The notes under the pieces are model-generated. The model saw only the letters and a program-made list of their open reading frames with translations, did not search any database and was not told the DNA's origin. Below are positions 26,297 through 34,519 of a DNA stretch of 64,000 bases, in pieces. The stretch is from TMED27 sp045106175 (GTDB taxonomy: Bacteria; Pseudomonadota; Alphaproteobacteria; Micavibrionales; Micavibrionaceae), in NCBI GenBank assembly GCA_045106175.1, contig JBGCEF010000033.1:42179-106178 (forward strand), in the 5' to 3' direction. A program made the translations under genes and the position numbers. The stretch's first letter is position 1. Each line of letters starts with the position of its first letter.

Positions 26297-28131
26297 TAGG
26301 ACGGTATCTCTTGTTTTTTATGTTTTATGCGTATCGTAGCCCAGAGGCCGAGGATGATGATTATTTCGATGCTGCAAAATAGGATAAGACCGTTTGCTAT
26401 GCCACTGGTGAAGCCATAAGAGTGGAGGCCTACGCCCAGCAGATTAACCCCAAACCATGCGATGGCGACTACGATGTTGAGCGCGGCAATACCGGCGGCG
26501 TAAGCGAGCGGTCTGATGTGGCCGGAAAGGCGGCCATGTTGAATCCAGATGATCCAGAGCACGATCAAAAGCGCGCCGTTTTCTTTTGGGTCCCATCCCC
26601 AAAAACGCCCCCATGATTGGTCAGCCCAGATACCGCCTAAAACTGTTCCCACGGATGTAAGCAGTAATGCAACAAGGCCTGTTTTATGAATGGATTGAAA
26701 TAATCCTTCGAGGAGGAGGTGTTGTGGGTTTTTTAAGCGCAGTAAAAGATAAGCGTGCGCCAAGCATGCGGCGATGATGCAGACGCCGTATCCGGCTGTG
26801 ATGCATAAGACATGCGTGGCAAGCCAGAAATTTGTATTGAGAACAGCCACAAGTAATTCAAGGCTGTCGTTATTTTGTAGCATTGATGGCGCAACGGCAA
26901 GCAAGCCAAGTGCCGCAATTTGACCAGTTAGTGCGAAGATTGATTTGTTGGTTTTGATAAAAGCAATCAGTGCAATAATAGCGCAGATTAAACTGACGAA
27001 TAAGACGGATTCATATAATGTGCCGACAGGTGGGCGATCAAGAATGTAGATACGCGCAGCGATTGCGGAGATGTGGCATAAGGTTGCTGATGACAGTATT
27101 AATGTTGTAGCCCAATTAAGGGGTTTTGATGGTTTGAACAACAAGAGAATTGTTGTGAAAAGGCCAAAGGCATAGAGCACCATTGTGACATGATAGGGCT
27201 TGATAGTTTGATAGAATAATTCGGCTTTTAAGCGAGTTTTTGAAAGGGCGTTAGGCGCGTTTTCAAGGGATGATTGTAAGAGTTGTTGCGTTGCGCTTTG
27301 CCAGATTTTTGTATCATTGTTGCGGTATGCGTTGGCCGCCTTGGCCCAGAGTTCTAATAATTGTTTTGTTTGCGGAGAGCCTCTTCCTTCGTTGATGGTT
27401 TGCCATGGCGATACCCAAGCTTTTTCATTGTTAAGAGTGATGGGGAGAACTTTAAGGTCATCGTTGCCTAGGCCGCCTGCGCGAATTTGTTGCAGTTGAA
27501 AACCGATCAATGCGGTTTTTTGTTCGTCTTCATTATAAGTGTTTATATCTTCGCCTTTGGTGGCGATGATTGATTTTAGATCGCTGATGATGCGCTGTTC
27601 TTGGGGCAGGAGGTTGATGAATGTTTCATCGCTATCGAGTGCGAGTAACAGTGAAAAGCTGCGAAGTAATTCATTATAAGATATTACGTCCTCATGAATC
27701 TTTAGCAGTGCTTTTTGCTGCGTTGATAATTCATCTTGCTGGACTTGAAGATATTGGATGATGTCATCTTGTGTGGCTTGTAGCCCGTTTTGCAGATCAT
27801 CGATTGTGAAATAATCTTTTGATGGATCAACTAATAATTTTCGTTTGAGGTTATCATCTTTAATGAAGAAGATTTTGGCGTTTATAGCGTCGCTTGGATT
27901 AAAGAGTGTTTCGGCAAGCCATTGCGTGGCGTTTTTATCATCGCCGTGAAAATCTTTTAAACGTGTCTTTGCGAATGCGCCAAGTGGCTTGATACGCCCA
28001 TTATCCAATATGGGCATATTGTTGAATGATGCATAATTGAAGTCTTTTGGGCTCTTTGTTGCTTGGGCATGGCCAGATACAACAACAGCAAAGATTATGG
28101 AGATTGCGAATAGCAGGATTAATCTTACCAT
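26296..28131 (-). CDS. ccsA: System II cytochrome c biogenesis protein CcsA (ResC-like)
   Basis: The 611-residue protein has a signal sequence, a long periplasmic N-terminal part (about residues 25-310, starting FNYASFNNMPILDNGRIKPL), then at least eight membrane helices. The heme-handling WWD motif lies in SWGRFWGWDPKENGALL near residue 520, and the flanking histidines are in LATHVLCITAG and GVGLHSYGF. It carries heme across the membrane and attaches it to cytochrome c together with ResB. The N-terminal extension is like that of Bacteroidetes and delta/epsilon-type CcsA proteins rather than the short plastid form. It overlaps resB by seven bases. Confidence 0.9.
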   Translation of the reverse strand: MVRLILLFAISIIFAVVVSGHAQATKSPKDFNYASFNNMPILDNGRIKPLGAFAKTRLKDFHGDDKNATQWLAETLFNPSDAINAKIFFIKDDNLKRKLLVDPSKDYFTIDDLQNGLQATQDDIIQYLQVQQDELSTQQKALLKIHEDVISYNELLRSFSLLLALDSDETFINLLPQEQRIISDLKSIIATKGEDINTYNEDEQKTALIGFQLQQIRAGGLGNDDLKVLPITLNNEKAWVSPWQTINEGRGSPQTKQLLELWAKAANAYRNNDTKIWQSATQQLLQSSLENAPNALSKTRLKAELFYQTIKPYHVTMVLYAFGLFTTILLLFKPSKPLNWATTLILSSATLCHISAIAARIYILDRPPVGTLYESVLFVSLICAIIALIAFIKTNKSIFALTGQIAALGLLAVAPSMLQNNDSLELLVAVLNTNFWLATHVLCITAGYGVCIIAACLAHAYLLLRLKNPQHLLLEGLFQSIHKTGLVALLLTSVGTVLGGIWADQSWGRFWGWDPKENGALLIVLWIIWIQHGRLSGHIRPLAYAAGIAALNIVVAIAWFGVNLLGVGLHSYGFTSGIANGLILFCSIEIIIILGLWATIRIKHKKQEIPS

Positions 28132-29228
28132 TTTGATCTCCTGCCAAAGACGATGATGATGTGGATCAAGAGACCAAATCCAAGAATGATTGTTCCAATG
28201 TAAGGAAATAGCCAGCCATCATTTTGAACCACGGATAGAATGCTAATTTCGCCAATGTCTTCGGAATTATCGAAGGATGATTGAAAGAATGTTAAGCCTT
28301 TATAGCGGAGCGGCTTATTCATTTCTATGCGTGTTTCAAATTCGCTTTCACCGTCTTTGATAATGATATCGGAATGATAGTTACGCGCCATTGATGTGCC
28401 TTGATAATCATCTTTGACGAAATCTTTGAGGTAGATTGAAAATGGTAAGATCGCTTGATCTTTGCCAAAAATCGCGGTGTATGTTGAGCCTAATGATTGA
28501 AATTCGATGGGTTTTGGCATGCCATCAAATGCGATGTATTGTCCGTCGCCTTCGTCGCTTCCGATAATTTCAAGCTCAAATCCGGTGAGATTGGCTTCGG
28601 GTTCTTTTAAAGGCGCGGTTTCTTTTAGGGCCATAAATTTGGCCATGCCAGCGTAGTTACGGTTTTTGTTGTAGCTTTCTGATTCTTCGCGCTTCAAGAT
28701 TTTGCAGTTATCGCATGTTTGTAAAATTCTTATATCAAAGGGTAGGGCGCTGAAGTCCCATTGGTTGATAGTTTTGTAGGGTAGGCGTGCGATTTCTTGT
28801 TCATCTTTAAAGATCATGAAATTACGGTTTGTGTAGTGATAGGCGAATGCGCTTTCGGCGCCTTCGGGTAACACTATGTAGCGTTCTTCGGCTTTAATTG
28901 AGGTGATAAGGCCGCCGATTAGTATTACTAATGTGCCGAGATGGGATAAAATTATGCCGCTTTTTTTCAGGCTCCATTCGCTTTTGAGAAGGAATTTTGC
29001 TGTGAGGTTTAATGCAAGCAGTCCCAGAATAATGTACCCGCCGGGTAATGGCACGGGCCCTGCCCAGATGATGAAGCTTGCGAAATAGGTCTGATGGGCC
29101 TCATATAAGCCAATCCATCTTTGGGTAATAGTTCCGATAATCAGCAAAATAATCAAAGGCGGCATCAGCCAGAAGACCATGTCGGCTTCGGCAAGGCGGA
29201 TTGTAGCTTTTTTAATTGCGCTTATCAT
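28125..29228 (-). CDS. resB: System II cytochrome c biogenesis protein ResB (CcsB)
   Basis: The start at 29228 (MISAIKKATIRLAEADM) is preferred over a TTG six bases upstream. The 367-residue protein has three N-terminal membrane helices, a large periplasmic domain and one C-terminal helix (about 335-358), the ResB layout. Typical pieces are the histidine-bearing IILSHLGTLVILIGG helix, KPLRYKGLTFFQSSF and the closing PYIGTIILGFGLLIHI. It contains an extra CDNCK pair in the periplasmic part (near residue 182), which might be a redox or metal site. Confidence 0.9.
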   Translation of the reverse strand: MISAIKKATIRLAEADMVFWLMPPLIILLIIGTITQRWIGLYEAHQTYFASFIIWAGPVPLPGGYIILGLLALNLTAKFLLKSEWSLKKSGIILSHLGTLVILIGGLITSIKAEERYIVLPEGAESAFAYHYTNRNFMIFKDEQEIARLPYKTINQWDFSALPFDIRILQTCDNCKILKREESESYNKNRNYAGMAKFMALKETAPLKEPEANLTGFELEIIGSDEGDGQYIAFDGMPKPIEFQSLGSTYTAIFGKDQAILPFSIYLKDFVKDDYQGTSMARNYHSDIIIKDGESEFETRIEMNKPLRYKGLTFFQSSFDNSEDIGEISILSVVQNDGWLFPYIGTIILGFGLLIHIIIVFGRRSKW

Positions 29229-29268
29229 ACGCAAAATACTTAGAGCATGCTTGGCTGAGTTTCAATCT

Positions 29269-30090
29269 TTACCGCACCGTGCCGAACACTTTTTGTAGAA
29301 TTTCTGTAGTCCGTTTTGCAGGGTTTGCGCGTATGGCGGCTTCTTCTTGGGCGACATAATAGAAAACGCCGTCGAGGGTTTTATCGGCGACATAGCTTTC
29401 GAGTTGTGATTTTGATGCCCCTACGAGGCTGGACACAAAGGGGAGTTGTTCGTAGCGGCCAATGACCCGGTCATATGCCTGAATTGCGCCTGCGCTTTGT
29501 AGTGTGGATTGGATGATGGGTTCTATATCGTTTAGTAACTGTGGGCCCATTGCGCGGCGAAGATATTGTGTAGCGGCGTCGTTAGGCCCGTTTAGAATGC
29601 CCCGCGCGTCATCAATCGTCATATTTTGGATGGCGGAGATGAATAATTTTTTTGCCTTTGGTGTTGCGGCTTCGGCTGCGCGATTAAGGCGTGTTTCGAG
29701 ATCGCTGGTGAGGGTGTTCATGCCGATTGTACTTAAGGCGCTGTCGACCTTAGAGAGTGTGTCGGGCAAGGGGATGCGGATGGTGGGATCGGTGTTAAAG
29801 CCGTTGAGCGTGCCAAGTTGGCTGACGACGTTGGTTGATCCTATGTTTAATGCTTCTTTGAGGCCTTGAATAATATCTGTGTTTGATAGTGAAGTGAGAG
29901 ATGTTTTACCCGCCATAATGTTACCGAGATCAACACCTAGACCAGCAAAGACTCCCGATCCGCCAGAGCCGATTGTGCCGCCGAGATTGCCGAATATGCC
30001 GCTGTTATTGTCATTATTATTTGAAGTACCGCTGGTTTGGCAGGATGAAAGCATGATGCAACATAGAACAAAGGTGATGAAATATTTCAT
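29269..30090 (-). CDS. DUF4197-family lipoprotein
   Basis: The 273-residue precursor has a lipobox (IMLSSCQTSG, cysteine near residue 17) followed by a Gly/Asn/Ser-rich linker, then the DUF4197 domain with DIIQGLKEALNIGSTNVV, IRIPLPDTLSKV, FISAIQNMTIDDARGIL and the closing YVAQEEAAIRANPAKRTT. The family is found in Gram-negative bacteria in the envelope; function is unknown. It is transcribed away from resB after a 40-base gap, and its start is close to the SRP RNA gene, both on the minus strand. Confidence 0.88.
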   Translation of the reverse strand: MKYFITFVLCCIMLSSCQTSGTSNNNDNNSGIFGNLGGTIGSGGSGVFAGLGVDLGNIMAGKTSLTSLSNTDIIQGLKEALNIGSTNVVSQLGTLNGFNTDPTIRIPLPDTLSKVDSALSTIGMNTLTSDLETRLNRAAEAATPKAKKLFISAIQNMTIDDARGILNGPNDAATQYLRRAMGPQLLNDIEPIIQSTLQSAGAIQAYDRVIGRYEQLPFVSSLVGASKSQLESYVADKTLDGVFYYVAQEEAAIRANPAKRTTEILQKVFGTVR

Positions 30091-30121
30091 AATGCATTGC
30101 TTTCATTTTAGGGGAGAAAGT

Positions 30122-30209
30122 GGAAGGCCGGACGACCCGAAGAATTCTGTTGCGGCTGCTACCTTTCGGTCCTGACCGGGTTGGCAAAATATTCGCCCGC
30201 CGACCTTCC
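30122..30209 (-). ncRNA. ffs: Signal recognition particle 4.5S RNA (small bacterial type)
   Basis: Read on the minus strand, the terminal arms GGAAGG and CCTTCC close a long hairpin of about 88 bases. The apex contains CCCGGTCAGGACCGAAAGG followed by TAGCAGCCGCAAC, which matches the conserved SRP helix 8 with its GNRA loop and the symmetric AGCAG/GTCAG internal loop bound by Ffh. The loop is GAAA rather than the E. coli GGAA, and the pair U-A of E. coli is swapped to A-U next to it, a compensated change. The RNA is required for co-translational membrane targeting. Confidence 0.92.
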
Positions 30210-30216
30210 GATCAGA

Positions 30217-30245
30217 GATATAGCTATCTTTTTATGCTAATGCAA
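30217..30245 (-). promoter_or_regulatory. Predicted promoter of the SRP RNA
   Basis: On the minus strand TTGCAT (30245-30240) and TATATC (30222-30217) stand 17 bases apart and would place the transcript start near the first base of the SRP RNA stem. Both boxes match the sigma-70 consensus at 4 of 6 positions. Confidence 0.55.
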
Positions 30246-30337
30246 GTTTTAGAAAAACTTTTAAAAGCTGTTGAAGCATGTTGAGGCAAGGAGGGTTGTT
30301 GCTTGTTCCTTATGAGGAATCGTTCTACATATAAGAT

Positions 30338-32116
30338 ATGTCTGAAAAAAATCCCAAAGATGAGCCGTATCGTGTTTTGGCGCGGAAATATCGCCCGAAA
30401 AATTTTGATGAGTTGATTGGCCAAGATGCTCTTGTGCGGACACTAACTAATGCGATTGAATCGGGCCGCATTGCGCATGCCTTTATGATGACAGGTGTTC
30501 GCGGGGTTGGTAAGACGACGACGGCGCGGATTATTGCAAAGGCGCTTAATTATGCGGGGCCGGATGGTAAGGCAGGGCCAACAACCGGTGATACAGATGA
30601 TTGTCCGATTTGCCAGGCTATTACCGAAGATCGTCATCCTGATGTGATTGAGATGGATGCTGCGTCGCGTACGGGTGTTGATGATATTCGTGAGATTTTG
30701 GATGGGGTGCGTTATGCCCCGAGCGAAGCACGATATAAGGTTTATGTGATTGACGAAGTTCATATGCTGTCGAAAAATGCGTTTAATGCGCTTTTGAAGA
30801 CACTCGAAGAGCCGCCGGAGCATGTGAAGTTTATTTTTGCGACGACTGAAATTCGCAAAGTACCGATTACGGTTTTATCGCGGTGTCAGCGTTTTGATTT
30901 GCGACGTGTTGATGTGCCGACATTGTCTAAGCATTTTACATCCCTTTGCGATAAGGAAGGCGTGAAGGCCCATGATGATGCGATTGCCATGATTGCACGT
31001 GCGGCGGATGGGTCAGTGCGTGATGGATTAAGCTTATTGGATCAGGCGATTGCGACGGGTGGGAAAGAGATTTCCTCTGACGAGGTTAAAGCGATGCTTG
31101 GTTTGGGGGATAAGGCTCAAAACCTGGATCTTTTGGAGCATGCTTTGACGGGGAATATGCCCGAAGCGCTGGAGATTATGGATGCGCTTTATGCGGGTGG
31201 TTTGGACCCGTTGGTATTGGTTCAGGATTTATTGGCGTTAACGCATGTTTTGACGAAATTACGGGCTGTTCCAGCTACCAAGTCAATGAAGCATGATATG
31301 GGGCCTGATGAGGTTGAGCGTGCAGCGACATTGGCGAATAAATTATCGATGCCGACTTTGGCAAAGACATGGCAGATATTATTAAAAGGTTTGCAAGAGA
31401 TTCAAGCAGCACCGCAAGCACAACAAGCTGCAGAAATGGTTTTGATACGGTTATCTTATGCTGCTGATTTGCCTGATCCTGCGCAGCTTTTGAAGACTTT
31501 AAAAGATATGCCCAAAGATTTGGGGCATGCGGCTTCTTCTGATGCGCTAGTCTCTTCTTCGTCGATAGAGGCGTCGTCTGTTTCTTCTGGTGGTGGTTCT
31601 GGTATTGTTGCTGGTAGTGCCGCTGGGGCTGTTCAAGTGCCCGCTGAAGCGACGCAAGGGTCACGTTCAGATGGGTCGCGTGCGGCGCTGGCGATTGTGC
31701 CTGATATTGAGCCAGAAGTACTTAATCAGCCAATTATAGCCATTAAAACCCTTGATGACGTTGTATTTTTGTTAGAGCAACATAATGAAATGTTGTTGGC
31801 GTCGAATGTGTTTCAGTATGCGCATTTAGTGAAATTAGAGGCTGGTTTGATTGAAATTCGTCCTGATGAACAGGCGCCTACGAAATTAACACAGCAGCTT
31901 GGATCAGCGCTTAAATCGATTACGGGTGAGAGGTGGATTGTAACGATTTCATCCGCGCCGGGACAGCCGACTTTAGCGATACAAAAACAAGCGCGCGATG
32001 AACAAGAACATGCAGATATTTTAAAAATGCCGATTATTCAGGATATTATGAATGTCTTTCCAGATGCTGAAATTGTCGGTATAGATAGAATGCAAAATGA
32101 TAAGGATATGTCGTGA
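30338..32116 (+). CDS. dnaX: DNA polymerase III subunits gamma/tau
   Basis: The 592-residue clamp-loader ATPase has the Walker A motif GVRGVGKTTTARI near residue 48, Walker B in YVIDEVHMLS, sensor I in FATTEIRKVP, the arginine finger in SRCQRFDLRRV and a collar domain. The zinc module is reduced to one visible CPIC pair plus upstream residues. A Ser/Ala-rich linker (about residues 398-445) leads to the tau-specific C terminus. No A-AAA-AAG slippery site is visible, so I see no sign of programmed frameshifting to gamma. The stop overlaps the ybaB start. Confidence 0.95.
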   Translation: MSEKNPKDEPYRVLARKYRPKNFDELIGQDALVRTLTNAIESGRIAHAFMMTGVRGVGKTTTARIIAKALNYAGPDGKAGPTTGDTDDCPICQAITEDRHPDVIEMDAASRTGVDDIREILDGVRYAPSEARYKVYVIDEVHMLSKNAFNALLKTLEEPPEHVKFIFATTEIRKVPITVLSRCQRFDLRRVDVPTLSKHFTSLCDKEGVKAHDDAIAMIARAADGSVRDGLSLLDQAIATGGKEISSDEVKAMLGLGDKAQNLDLLEHALTGNMPEALEIMDALYAGGLDPLVLVQDLLALTHVLTKLRAVPATKSMKHDMGPDEVERAATLANKLSMPTLAKTWQILLKGLQEIQAAPQAQQAAEMVLIRLSYAADLPDPAQLLKTLKDMPKDLGHAASSDALVSSSSIEASSVSSGGGSGIVAGSAAGAVQVPAEATQGSRSDGSRAALAIVPDIEPEVLNQPIIAIKTLDDVVFLLEQHNEMLLASNVFQYAHLVKLEAGLIEIRPDEQAPTKLTQQLGSALKSITGERWIVTISSAPGQPTLAIQKQARDEQEHADILKMPIIQDIMNVFPDAEIVGIDRMQNDKDMS

Positions 32117-32430
32117 TTAATTTTAAAGAAATGATGCAACAAGCCCAGCAAATGCAATTTAAAATGCAAGAGATGCAGGCTAAATTTGAAGACATTGATG
32201 TGAATGGTGAATCTGGTGGGGGCATGGTGAAGGTTTTGATTACGTGCACTGGTGTTGTGAAATCGATTGATATCGATTCGTCAGTGATGGGTGAAAAAGA
32301 CGTGCTTGAGGATTTGATCGTTGCAGCCGTCAATAATGCGGGTGAAGCCAAAGAGGCACGCATTAAAGAAGAGACCGAAGCGATGGTTAAAGCATTGGGA
32401 TTGCCTGCGGATGCCAAATTGCCGTTTTAA
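32113..32430 (+). CDS. YbaB/EbfC nucleoid-associated protein
   Basis: The 105-residue protein opens with a helix rich in Met/Gln (KEMMQQAQQMQFKMQEMQ), has the ESGGGMVKVLITCTGVVKSI strand region and ends with a long helix, matching the YbaB/EbfC dimeric DNA-binding family. It begins with GTG that overlaps the dnaX stop by four bases. The dnaX-ybaB pairing is typical; the usual next gene recR is replaced here by an SDR gene. Confidence 0.9.
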   Translation: MINFKEMMQQAQQMQFKMQEMQAKFEDIDVNGESGGGMVKVLITCTGVVKSIDIDSSVMGEKDVLEDLIVAAVNNAGEAKEARIKEETEAMVKALGLPADAKLPF

Positions 32431-32472
32431 AGACGTTTTTGAGTTCTTGGATAAATATTTTAAGGGATAGTT

Positions 32473-33216
32473 ATGTCTAAAAGCGTGTTTATAACGGGCG
32501 CTACTGGTGATTTCGGAAAAGCGTTTGCGCAAAAATTTTCAGATGAAGGCTTCGATTTAATTTTACATGGGCGTAATGCAGATAAGCTTTCTGATATGAA
32601 AAGCACTTTTCCTGATGCTCAAATTATTTGTTTTGATATTACGGATGAAAAAGCGGTGATTGACGCGTTATCCGATATTAAAGAGGTTGATGTTTTGATC
32701 AATAATGCGGGGGGCGCGATTGGTTTGGAACCAGCGTATGCATCGGCGCTCGATGATTGGTTGATGATGATTGATAGTAATGTGCGTGGGCTTGTCGCTG
32801 TCACGAATATTATTTTGCCAAAAATGGTTTTGCGTGGGTGTGGGCATATTGTAAATATTGGATCAACGGCGGGAAATTATGCATATCCGGGTGGCCACGT
32901 TTATAATGGCTGTAAAGCTTTTGTGAAGAATTTTTCTGGGGCATTGCGGGCGGATTTAATCGATAAAAATGTACGTGTGACTAATATTGAGCCTGCGAAT
33001 GTGGAAACTGAATTTTCTTTGAAACGGTTTAAAGGGGATCAAGCGCGTGCTGATTCAATTTATGCTGGTGCGAATGCTTTACAGGCGAGTGATATCGCTG
33101 AAAGTGTTTATTGGAGCGTTTCACAGCCAGCGCATGTGAATATTACGCGTATGGAGATTATGCCAACGCAACAGGCCAATGGCCCGATGGCTATTCATAG
33201 AGAAGAGGTTGCCTAG
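32473..33216 (+). CDS. Short-chain dehydrogenase (YdfG-like)
   Basis: The 247-residue Rossmann protein has the nucleotide-binding GATGDFGKAFAQ, NNAGG, the catalytic Ser in NIGSTAGNYAYPGG and the YNGCK motif (Tyr and Lys of the catalytic triad). The arginine in HGRNADK after strand 2 favours NADP. Its C-terminal part (MEIMPTQQANGPMAIHRE) is like that of YdfG, which reduces malonic semialdehyde and oxidises serine-type 3-hydroxy acids. The start is preceded by AAGGGATAG. It is followed by xthA after two bases. Confidence 0.85.
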   Translation: MSKSVFITGATGDFGKAFAQKFSDEGFDLILHGRNADKLSDMKSTFPDAQIICFDITDEKAVIDALSDIKEVDVLINNAGGAIGLEPAYASALDDWLMMIDSNVRGLVAVTNIILPKMVLRGCGHIVNIGSTAGNYAYPGGHVYNGCKAFVKNFSGALRADLIDKNVRVTNIEPANVETEFSLKRFKGDQARADSIYAGANALQASDIAESVYWSVSQPAHVNITRMEIMPTQQANGPMAIHREEVA

Positions 33217-33218
33217 AT

Positions 33219-34007
33219 ATGCGGTTGGTGACTTGGAATATTAATTCTGTACGTCTTCGTCAGGATTCAGTTTTGCGATTGATTGAGTCGCATCAGCCGG
33301 ATGTGATCTGTTTACAAGAAACGAAAAGCCCGGATGAGCATTTTCCCTTTGACGTGTTTCGTGGTGCTGGTTATGAGCATATCCATATTCAAGGAATGAA
33401 GAGTTACAATGGGCAAGCTATTCTATCCAAGATGCCTTTTGAAATGACAGATATTCATGAGCGTGTTGGGCGTTCTGATTGTCGGCATATTTCGGTGCGC
33501 ATTGGGGACGTACACCTTCATAATCTTTATATTCCTGCGGGTGGTGATGAGCCGGACGTTAAGGTGAATGATAAGTTTGCGCACAAGCTTGATTTTGTGG
33601 ATGAGATGACGCGATGGTTTAAAGACGTGCATAGCTCAGATCAGAAGGTGATTGCAGTTGGTGATTTTAATATTGCGCCTTACGAGCATGATGTGTGGTC
33701 GCATAAACAGCTTTTGAAAGTTGTGTCGCATACTCCGTCCGAGACAGAGCGTCTTGAGAAGATGCGGCAATCGTTGGGGTTTGTTGATGTTGCGCGTGAA
33801 TTTATTCCGATGGATGAAAAGGCGTATACGTGGTGGTCATATCGCAATCGGGATTGGACGAAATCAAACCGCGGACGGCGATTGGATCATGTTTGGGTGA
33901 CAGAGCCGCTTAAGGCTGCGCTTAAGTCATATGATGTTTATAGCGAAGCGCGTAGTTGGGAAAAGCCATCAGATCATGCGCCAGTTGTTGTTGAAATAGA
34001 CGATTAA
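33219..34007 (+). CDS. xthA: Exodeoxyribonuclease III (AP endonuclease)
   Basis: The 262-residue enzyme of the EEP superfamily cleaves DNA 5' of abasic sites and removes 3' blocks. The motifs are RLVTWNINSVRLR, ICLQETK with the metal Glu, YNGQAILSK, the Asp/Asn pair GDFNIAP, RRLDHVWVT and the closing SDHAPVVVEI with the catalytic histidine. Its stop codon overlaps the convergent DUF1674 gene by four bases. Confidence 0.94.
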   Translation: MRLVTWNINSVRLRQDSVLRLIESHQPDVICLQETKSPDEHFPFDVFRGAGYEHIHIQGMKSYNGQAILSKMPFEMTDIHERVGRSDCRHISVRIGDVHLHNLYIPAGGDEPDVKVNDKFAHKLDFVDEMTRWFKDVHSSDQKVIAVGDFNIAPYEHDVWSHKQLLKVVSHTPSETERLEKMRQSLGFVDVAREFIPMDEKAYTWWSYRNRDWTKSNRGRRLDHVWVTEPLKAALKSYDVYSEARSWEKPSDHAPVVVEIDD

Positions 34008-34189
34008 AAATCGGAACAGCGGCCATCGACTTCCCAGTCGTTGTAGCGAGTAGGTTCGGGTTTGCCATTGCCTTGCTTGCCAAAACCGCCTTTTTCTTCT
34101 TGTTGCACGGCGTTATTTTCATCATGTTTCTTATCAATGTCAGATGAGATTTTCGGATTTTCGAGTTTGATTGGTTTTTCATTTGTCAT
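34004..34189 (-). CDS. DUF1674 protein (SDHAF4-like succinate dehydrogenase assembly factor)
   Basis: This 61-residue protein has a disordered, charged N terminus and the family signature at its very end: PEPTRYNDWEVDGRCSDF. In mitochondria and alphaproteobacteria, proteins with this ending help flavinylated SdhA join SdhB. No sdh genes are in the window, so it stands alone here. It runs against xthA (4-base overlap) and is divergent from the chorismate mutase gene. Confidence 0.88.
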   Translation of the reverse strand: MTNEKPIKLENPKISSDIDKKHDENNAVQQEEKGGFGKQGNGKPEPTRYNDWEVDGRCSDF

Positions 34190-34235
34190 GAGAATTTATA
34201 TAGGGCAATTTATCAGTGTTGGAAAGGATTACACT

Positions 34236-34514
34236 ATGAACGTTAAGCTGGAGGAGTATCGGCGCGAGATTGATGCGCTTGATATTGAGTTGATTGATGT
34301 TTTAGCACGTCGCATTAATGTGGTTTGTAAAGTAGGGAGCCTCAAGTCACAGAGCGATATTGCGGTTGTTCAACCAAAACGCGCAGAGGCGGTTAAAAAC
34401 AAAGCCGTTGAAATGGGCGCGCAAAAGGGCCTGCGCGAAGATTTTGTTCGTAAAGTGTATGATTTGATGATTGATCATGCACATGAACTTGAGCACGAAA
34501 TTATGGACGCATAG
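34236..34514 (+). CDS. Chorismate mutase, AroQ type
   Basis: The start is set at 34236 because GGAAAGGA lies just upstream and the protein then opens MNVKLEEYRREIDALDIELI, the first helix of AroQ mutases. The 92-residue protein is all-helical and keeps the active-site arginine in DVLARRINVVCKVG, the lysine (VGSLKSQ), and the DxxR/E region in VQPKRAEAV. It converts chorismate to prephenate for Phe/Tyr synthesis. It is followed by rsmB after 5 bases. Confidence 0.88.
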   Translation: MNVKLEEYRREIDALDIELIDVLARRINVVCKVGSLKSQSDIAVVQPKRAEAVKNKAVEMGAQKGLREDFVRKVYDLMIDHAHELEHEIMDA

Positions 34515-34519
34515 GATTT

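Noticed and set aside
30338..32116. Programmed frameshift in dnaX
   Set aside because: I looked for an A-AAA-AAG slippery run with a following stem and saw none, so gamma production by frameshifting is not supported.
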